Below are positions 61,117 through 64,000 of a DNA stretch of 64,000 bases, one piece after another. The stretch lies in NCBI RefSeq assembly GCF_019711395.1, contig NZ_JAIGNL010000001.1, forward strand, positions 682,001 to 746,000, written 5' to 3'. The notes beneath the pieces were generated by a model. The model saw only the letters and a list, made by a program, of their open reading frames with translations, ran no database searches and was not told where the DNA came from. Position numbers and translations under genes: made by a program. Positions within the stretch are counted from its first letter, which is position 1, and every line of letters begins with the position of its first letter. The DNA is from Qipengyuania xiapuensis. GTDB lineage: Bacteria > Pseudomonadota > Alphaproteobacteria > Sphingomonadales > Sphingomonadaceae.

Positions 61117-62139
61117 TTGGAATACGTCAATCTCGGGCTTAGCGGCCTCAAGGTCTCGCGCCTGTGCCTAGGCTGCATGAGCTACGGTGACACGACCAAG
61201 GGCTGGCACGGCGACTGGGTGCTCGGCGCGGATGAAAGCCGCCCCTTCATCCGCGAGGCGGTGGAGGCGGGGATCAACTTCTTCGACACCGCCAACATGT
61301 ATTCCAAGGGCGCGTCGGAAGAAGTCATCGGTAAGCTGCTCCCCGAGTTCACCCTGCGCGACGAGATCGTGGTGGCGACCAAGGCTTTCCTTCCCTGGCG
61401 CAATACGCCCAATGCCGGCGGCAATTCGCGCAAGAGCCTGTTCCAGGCGATCGACGACAGCCTTGGTCGGCTGAAGATGGATTACGTCGACCTCTTCCAG
61501 ATCCATCGCTGGGACGAAACGACGCCGATCGAGGAAACGATGGAAGCGCTTCACGACATCGTGAAAGCAGGCAAGGCGCGCTATATCGGCGCGTCCTCCA
61601 TGGCGGCATGGCAATTCGCCAAGGCGCAGGAGATCGCCCGTGCCCGCGGCTGGACGACTTTCATATCGATGCAGAACCACGTGAACCTCCTCTACCGCGA
61701 GGAGGAACGCGAGATGATCCCTCTGTGCCGCGATCAGGGAGTGGGGATCATCCCATGGTCACCGCTCGCCCGTGGCAAGCTGGCGAGGGCGTGGGACGAG
61801 AGCACCGTGCGCAGCGAGACCGACGGTTTCGGCAAGATGCTCTACACGCAGAATGTCGATGCCGATCGCGAGGTGGTTGAGGCTGTCGGCGCGATCGCGG
61901 AGGACCGCGGAACCTCGCGGGCGACGGTTGCGCTGGCCTGGCATTTCGCGAAGCAGATGACGGCGCCGATCATCGGGGCGACCAAGCCCGGGCATATCGG
62001 CGCGGCGGTTGAGGCCATGACCCTCGACCTGACCGAGGAGGAGGTCTCCAGGCTCGAAAAGTCCTACCTGCCGAAGATGCCGGTAGGCGTCGCTTCTACC
62101 GCACCGGGCTTCGGGAAAATCACGCTAGCCGAGGGCTGA
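61117..62139 (+). CDS. Aldo/keto reductase
   Basis: This 340-residue NADPH-dependent reductase has FFDTANMYSKGASEEVIG with the catalytic Asp and Tyr, VVATKAF with Lys, and DYVDLFQIHRWD with the His. The start is TTG at 61117 behind GAGAGGAGAGAG, the only start with a good ribosome-binding site. It is the last of the four oxidoreductase genes. The substrate is unknown. Confidence 0.9.
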   Translation: MEYVNLGLSGLKVSRLCLGCMSYGDTTKGWHGDWVLGADESRPFIREAVEAGINFFDTANMYSKGASEEVIGKLLPEFTLRDEIVVATKAFLPWRNTPNAGGNSRKSLFQAIDDSLGRLKMDYVDLFQIHRWDETTPIEETMEALHDIVKAGKARYIGASSMAAWQFAKAQEIARARGWTTFISMQNHVNLLYREEEREMIPLCRDQGVGIIPWSPLARGKLARAWDESTVRSETDGFGKMLYTQNVDADREVVEAVGAIAEDRGTSRATVALAWHFAKQMTAPIIGATKPGHIGAAVEAMTLDLTEEEVSRLEKSYLPKMPVGVASTAPGFGKITLAEG

Positions 62140-62168
62140 AAAACGCGGTTGTTACAATCCCGATGAAT

Positions 62169-62186
62169 CGGTCACACGGCAGTCAC
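62169..62186 (+). promoter_or_regulatory. Pho-box-like direct repeat
   Basis: CGGTCAC (62169-62175), ACGG, and CAGTCAC (62180-62186) are direct repeats with an 11-base period. This is the arrangement of PhoB boxes, consensus about CTGTCAT-N4-CTGTCAT. It lies 53 bases before the start of the PhoB-like regulator gene and suggests autoregulation or control by PhoB. Only five of seven positions match per repeat, so the case is moderate. Confidence 0.5.
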
Positions 62187-62238
62187 ATGTCTGGGCCATC
62201 GCTGTTCGCGTATTCCAGGGGACAGGGACCGCCCGGGC

Positions 62239-62913
62239 GTGAACGTGACAACTATTCTGCTGACCGGCGAAGATGCATCCGATTTCGCCGATTTTGACCA
62301 TGGCGACACGCGTTTCGTATTCGACCGGCTGACCGAGGCCGGGCCGCAGCGCCTGCTTGACGGGCCAGTCTGCGCCTTTGTCGACTGGGTCATGGACGAG
62401 CTTTCCGGCCTCGAGATGTGCCGCCGCCTGCGCGCCGACCCTCGCACAGCCGATGCCCATATCACCATGGTGCTCGAAGGCTGCGATCCCGAAGACAAGC
62501 GCCGCGCGCTGGCTGCCGGTGCGGATGACTACATGGTCGGTCCGACCGACCGCACGACCGTTCTCGATCGTGTGCTGGCTCTGGGGACCGGCAGGGCGGC
62601 CGCGGTGTCGACGCAGCCGTTCCAGCTGGGCGACCTGGAGATCGACCTGCCCGCCCTGCAGGCGCGCTGGCACGGCAAGCCCATTTCCCTCCGCCCGAAC
62701 GAATTCCGGCTGCTTCGCTTCTTCGCTGAAAACGCCGACCGCGTGATGAGCCGCACCGAGCTGATCGACGGCCTCGGCAAGCAGGACCCACCGATCGACG
62801 AGCGGACGGTCGACGTCTGGATCGGCCGCCTTCGCAGGGCCCTGCGCAAGGTCGGCGCAGGCGAACCGATCCGCACGGTCCGCTCGCTCGGCTACGTATA
62901 CGACAGCCACTAG
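62239..62913 (+). CDS. OmpR/PhoB-family winged-helix regulator with degenerate receiver
   Basis: This 224-residue protein has an N-terminal receiver-like domain and a C-terminal PhoB-type winged helix: RPNEFRLLRFF, DERTVDVWIGRLRRAL and IRTVRSLGYVYDS. The phosphoacceptor Asp49 (FVDWVMDELSG) is kept, but the conserved Thr position is Leu79, the conserved Lys is Gly101 and the first acidic-pocket residue is Gly10. Such receivers are often phosphorylation-independent. No histidine kinase lies nearby. It starts at GTG 62239. Confidence 0.85.
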   Translation: MNVTTILLTGEDASDFADFDHGDTRFVFDRLTEAGPQRLLDGPVCAFVDWVMDELSGLEMCRRLRADPRTADAHITMVLEGCDPEDKRRALAAGADDYMVGPTDRTTVLDRVLALGTGRAAAVSTQPFQLGDLEIDLPALQARWHGKPISLRPNEFRLLRFFAENADRVMSRTELIDGLGKQDPPIDERTVDVWIGRLRRALRKVGAGEPIRTVRSLGYVYDSH

Positions 62914-62947
62914 AGCTTACGACCCTATCCCGAGGCAGACGCAAGAA

Positions 62948-62975
62948 GGGCCGCACCTCACGGGTGCGGCCCTTT
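62948..62975. terminator. Bidirectional rho-independent terminator
   Basis: GGGCCGCACC (62948-62957) pairs with GGTGCGGCCC (62963-62972) and is followed by TTT. AAG-rich sequence in front gives CCCTTCTTG on the minus strand. It lies between the convergent regulator and receptor genes. Confidence 0.8.
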
Positions 62976-63000
62976 AGTTCGTTCCGAGCAGATGGGGAGC

Positions 63001-64000
63001 TCAGAACTTCAGCGAAGCACCCAGGCTTATGCTCCGGCCAACATCGTAGCTGTTGATGTCGATTCGGGTGGTGCCGTTGGTCTGGAATTCCTCGTAATCG
63101 CGGCCGGTGAGGTTGCGCGCCTCGAGCTTCATTTCGAGCTCGTTACCGCCGAACACCTCGAAGCCTTGGCGGACCACGAAATCGACCGTGAGACCCGGCT
63201 TCTCGATAATGTCGGGAAGCGGGCCTGCACCGCGGCCGGTGACCCGTTCGCTGGCATATTTGACCAGGACGGTGAACTGGCTCAGGCGATCGAGATCCTC
63301 GAGCCCGAGCTGGAAGTTCACGAGATGGTCCGACTGACCGGTGAGCGGAACGCCGTCATCGAAGAAGTTGGTTGCCGGCTGATCCGCGAAGGGGAAGACC
63401 CGCGCGATATCGTCCGGACCGACTTTGATCTCCGACTGGGTGTAGGTGTAGTTCGCGATTGCCACGAGCTGCTGGCTTTCGAACCAGCCGCCCAGGTCGA
63501 CGAGGTCGTAATTGTACTGGAACTCGACCTCGGCGCCGAACAGCTCGGCCGAAGGCGCGTTGGCGAAGCCCGACACGATCTCGTTGTCCGAGAAGCTGGT
63601 GAAGACCTCGATCGGGTTCTCGATGTCCTTGTAGAAGCCGGCAACACTCGCGCGGCTGCCACCACCGATGTAGTATTCGAGGCGTGCTTCGAAGTTGGTC
63701 AGCTCGCTGTCGACCAGACGCGGGTTACCGTTGAACTGACGGTTGGTTTCCGGATCGAAATAGGTCTGGAAGATCAGCTCGCGGAACTGCGGACGGGCAA
63801 CCGTCTTCGAGGCGCTGGCACGGAACTGTAGCGCGTCGGTCAGTTCCCAAGTCAGCGTACCGCCCGGCAGCCAGTAGTCGTTCTCGAGCAGCGTGCCCGA
63901 GGTGGAGCCGAGCGGGCTGGCGAAGACTTCGACTGCCTCGACCGACTGCACTGCGTCCTCGTAGCGCACGCCGACGTCGAGCGAGAGCGTCTCGAACGGA
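63001..64000 (-). CDS. TonB-dependent receptor, C-terminal part (runs off the window)
   Basis: About 333 residues of the barrel of a second TonB-dependent receptor are visible; the 5' end lies beyond base 64000. Blocks include ASKTVARPQFRELIFQTYFD, a typical receptor strand pair, GAEVEFQYNYDLVDLGGWF and the terminal RSISLGASLKF with C-terminal Phe. The frame is open to the window edge. The full gene and neighbours would show its substrate. Confidence 0.9.
   Translation of the reverse strand, partial: PFETLSLDVGVRYEDAVQSVEAVEVFASPLGSTSGTLLENDYWLPGGTLTWELTDALQFRASASKTVARPQFRELIFQTYFDPETNRQFNGNPRLVDSELTNFEARLEYYIGGGSRASVAGFYKDIENPIEVFTSFSDNEIVSGFANAPSAELFGAEVEFQYNYDLVDLGGWFESQQLVAIANYTYTQSEIKVGPDDIARVFPFADQPATNFFDDGVPLTGQSDHLVNFQLGLEDLDRLSQFTVLVKYASERVTGRGAGPLPDIIEKPGLTVDFVVRQGFEVFGGNELEMKLEARNLTGRDYEEFQTNGTTRIDINSYDVGRSISLGASLKF

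Overview
The window looks like a chromosomal segment of a GC-rich alphaproteobacterium of the order Sphingomonadales, most likely Erythrobacteraceae (Erythrobacter/Qipengyuania/Altererythrobacter type). The grounds are gene content and family resemblance: an ATP12-type F1 assembly factor, a GatCAB amidotransferase, a TIGR02186/TauE pair, large TonB-dependent receptors next to a tryptophan-halogenase-like flavoprotein, an S46 peptidase, many small Ala-rich exported proteins, and long antisense open frames typical of high-GC coding DNA. No prophage, insertion sequence, CRISPR array or tRNA gene was seen. Most of the window is ordinary vertically inherited chromosome.

Layout. 1-1.8 kb: the tail of an unknown gene, a perfect FNR-type box, an AhpD-like gene, the RNase P RNA gene and a polytopic membrane protein. 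1.8-6.7 kb: UDP-glucose dehydrogenase and a metallophosphoesterase (head to tail), a TorF-like porin, a glyoxalase-fold protein and NhaA. 6.8-12.4 kb: an NfrB-like processive glycosyltransferase with a small membrane partner, a TauE exporter coupled to a TIGR02186 protein, and a HerA-like ATPase. 12.5-16.7 kb: valS, a VOC protein and queE packed on the minus strand. 16.8-20.3 kb: an MlaE-MlaF-MlaD-lipoprotein phospholipid transporter operon. 20.3-23.9 kb: a minus-strand run of crcB, an RluA-type pseudouridine synthase, a HAD phosphatase, a small membrane protein and ATP12. 24-29.4 kb: rpsU with an unusual leader, an FKBP isomerase, and gatC-gatA-fkbM-lipoprotein-gatB. 29.5-33.5 kb: two coupled exported proteins and an S46 peptidase. 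33.6-37.5 kb: a cluster of small exported proteins, including a five-gene minus-strand operon and two overlapping micro-proteins. 37.7-46 kb: M16 peptidase, penicillin-acylase family hydrolase, a second HerA-like ATPase, a CitE-like lyase and CysQ.

46.1-58.2 kb is a carbohydrate-use locus: FucP-type sugar transporter, exported GH3 glucosidase, second MFS transporter, LacI-family regulator, TonB-dependent receptor, halogenase-like flavoprotein and a flavin reductase. LacI-type palindromes overlap the putative promoters of the receptor and of the glucosidase. The implied route is glucan oligosaccharide uptake through the receptor, hydrolysis by the GH3 enzyme in the periplasm, and sugar import by the transporters, repressed by the LacI protein.

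58.2-62.1 kb is an oxidoreductase operon (nitronate monooxygenase-like, acyl-CoA dehydrogenase, SDR, aldo/keto reductase). 62.2-64 kb holds an orphan PhoB-like regulator with a degenerate receiver domain and a Pho-box-like repeat in front of it, then the 3' part of a second TonB-dependent receptor that runs off the window.

The best candidates for undescribed biology are the degenerate PhoB paralogue with its Pho-box-like repeat, the LacI/TonB/halogenase locus, the operon of five exported proteins of unknown function, the micro-protein pair, and the rpsU leader with a possible upstream mini-ORF.
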